Source of the DNA: Candidatus Atribacteria bacterium
GTDB lineage: Bacteria; Atribacterota; Atribacteria; Atribacterales; Atribacteraceae
NCBI GenBank assembly: GCA_018056205.1
Contig: JAGPGC010000085.1
Span: 1 to 5,543, forward strand
Length of the DNA: 5,543 bases
Reading direction: 5' to 3'
This document shows, in pieces, positions 5,029 through 5,543 of this stretch. A program made the translations under genes and the position numbers. Each line of letters starts with the position of its first letter. Positions within the stretch are counted from its first letter, which is position 1. A model generated the notes under the pieces. That model did no database searches, was not told the DNA's origin, and saw only the letters and a program-made list of their open reading frames with translations.

Positions 5029-5543
5029 ATGGATGAAAAAAATCAGATTTTAACAGAAATTATAACCGAAACGGTTTCTAAGTATTTGTCCAATGCCAAG
5101 TTATTCTTAGGTCAGAATTATTCTATCCCAGTTGAGGTATCCAATCATCATGTGCACTTAACTCGAGAAGCATTGGATATTTTATTCGGCCCAAATTATC
5201 AACTCACCAAGGTTCGAGATATATCCCAGCCTGGTGAATTCGCCAGCAATGAAAGGGTAATCTTAGTAAGTTCTAAAATGAGAATTATCGAAGGAGTGAG
5301 AATTGTTGGGCCAGTAAGATCTTATAACCAGGCTGAACTCACTGTAACCGATGGTTATGTGTTGGGGTTAAATCTTCCTACTCGTTTATCGGGGGATGTG
5401 GCTGGTTCGCAACCTATTATTATGATAGGTCCGAAGGGAGCCCTCAACCTCACTGAAGGAGCTATTCGTGCCGCACGTCATATTCATATGACACCGAGTG
5501 ATGCTGGAGAGTATCAGGTAAAAAATAATCAGAGGGTGAAAGT
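5029..5543 (+). CDS. pduL: PduL-type phosphate acyltransferase, 3'-truncated by the window edge
   Basis: The frame opens at ATG 5029 (an in-frame TGA lies at 5017-5019, and no earlier start is available) and runs off the right edge after 171 full codons. PduL proteins are usually about 210-220 residues, so perhaps 40 or more are missing. The enzyme transfers the acyl group of acetyl-CoA to phosphate, giving acetyl phosphate and recycling CoA inside the shell. The first 20 or so residues (MDEKNQILTEIITETVSKYL) form an amphipathic helix like known PduL encapsulation peptides. The zinc-ligand motifs are visible: SNHHVHLT (His40, His41, His43) and ARHIHMTPSDA (His151, His153). Other family landmarks are DISQPGEFASNE (64-75), VRSYNQAELT (96-105) and GAIRAARHIH. 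The spacer after deoC is only 22 bases and its ribosome binding site is weak (TTGAGAA around 5016-5022), suggesting lower or coupled translation. Confidence 0.94.
   Translation, partial: MDEKNQILTEIITETVSKYLSNAKLFLGQNYSIPVEVSNHHVHLTREALDILFGPNYQLTKVRDISQPGEFASNERVILVSSKMRIIEGVRIVGPVRSYNQAELTVTDGYVLGLNLPTRLSGDVAGSQPIIMIGPKGALNLTEGAIRAARHIHMTPSDAGEYQVKNNQRVK

Overview
This window is the core of a bacterial microcompartment (BMC) operon, all on the + strand and tightly packed. The cargo combination is ribose-5-phosphate isomerase B, deoxyribose-phosphate aldolase (DERA), CoA-acylating aldehyde dehydrogenase and PduL phosphotransacylase. I recall this combination as the sugar-phosphate BMC type described from the candidate phylum Atribacteria (OP9/JS1). 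That recollection, together with the AT-leaning base composition (roughly 40% GC by eye) and AT-rich spacers, suggests an atribacterial or similar anaerobic fermentative bacterium. No phylogenetic marker is present, so the assignment is an inference.

Layout. 1-861: 3' part of a PduS/RnfC-like iron-sulfur flavoprotein, its 5' end cut by the window edge. 877-1431: PduT-like tandem-domain shell protein with the pore-cluster cysteine. 1432-1609: the only sizeable spacer; it holds what looks like a decayed 3' fragment of a triosephosphate isomerase gene (about 1437-1545) and then a very AT-rich stretch before the next ribosome binding site. 1610-3043: CoA-acylating aldehyde dehydrogenase. 3065-3343 and 3340-3624: two different pentameric vertex proteins (BMC-P). 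3621-4187: RpiB with an N-terminal extension. 4218-5006: DERA with an N-terminal extension. 5029 to the right edge: PduL, 3' end missing.

How the genes work together (inference from family knowledge). DERA splits 2-deoxyribose 5-phosphate into glyceraldehyde 3-phosphate and acetaldehyde, or runs in reverse. The aldehyde dehydrogenase converts acetaldehyde to acetyl-CoA with NADH formation. PduL converts acetyl-CoA to acetyl phosphate and recycles CoA inside the shell. RpiB interconverts ribose and ribulose 5-phosphates, or a related sugar phosphate. The PduS/PduT pair would carry electrons from NADH across the shell. All four cargo enzymes begin with a short amphipathic helix followed by a linker, the hallmark of BMC encapsulation peptides. 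No hexameric BMC-H shell gene lies in the window; one is expected just outside.

The points most worth a second look are the tpiA relic in the operon spacer, the replacement of the catalytic cysteine region in RpiB, and a PduS/PduT electron conduit with no cobalamin-dependent enzyme in view.
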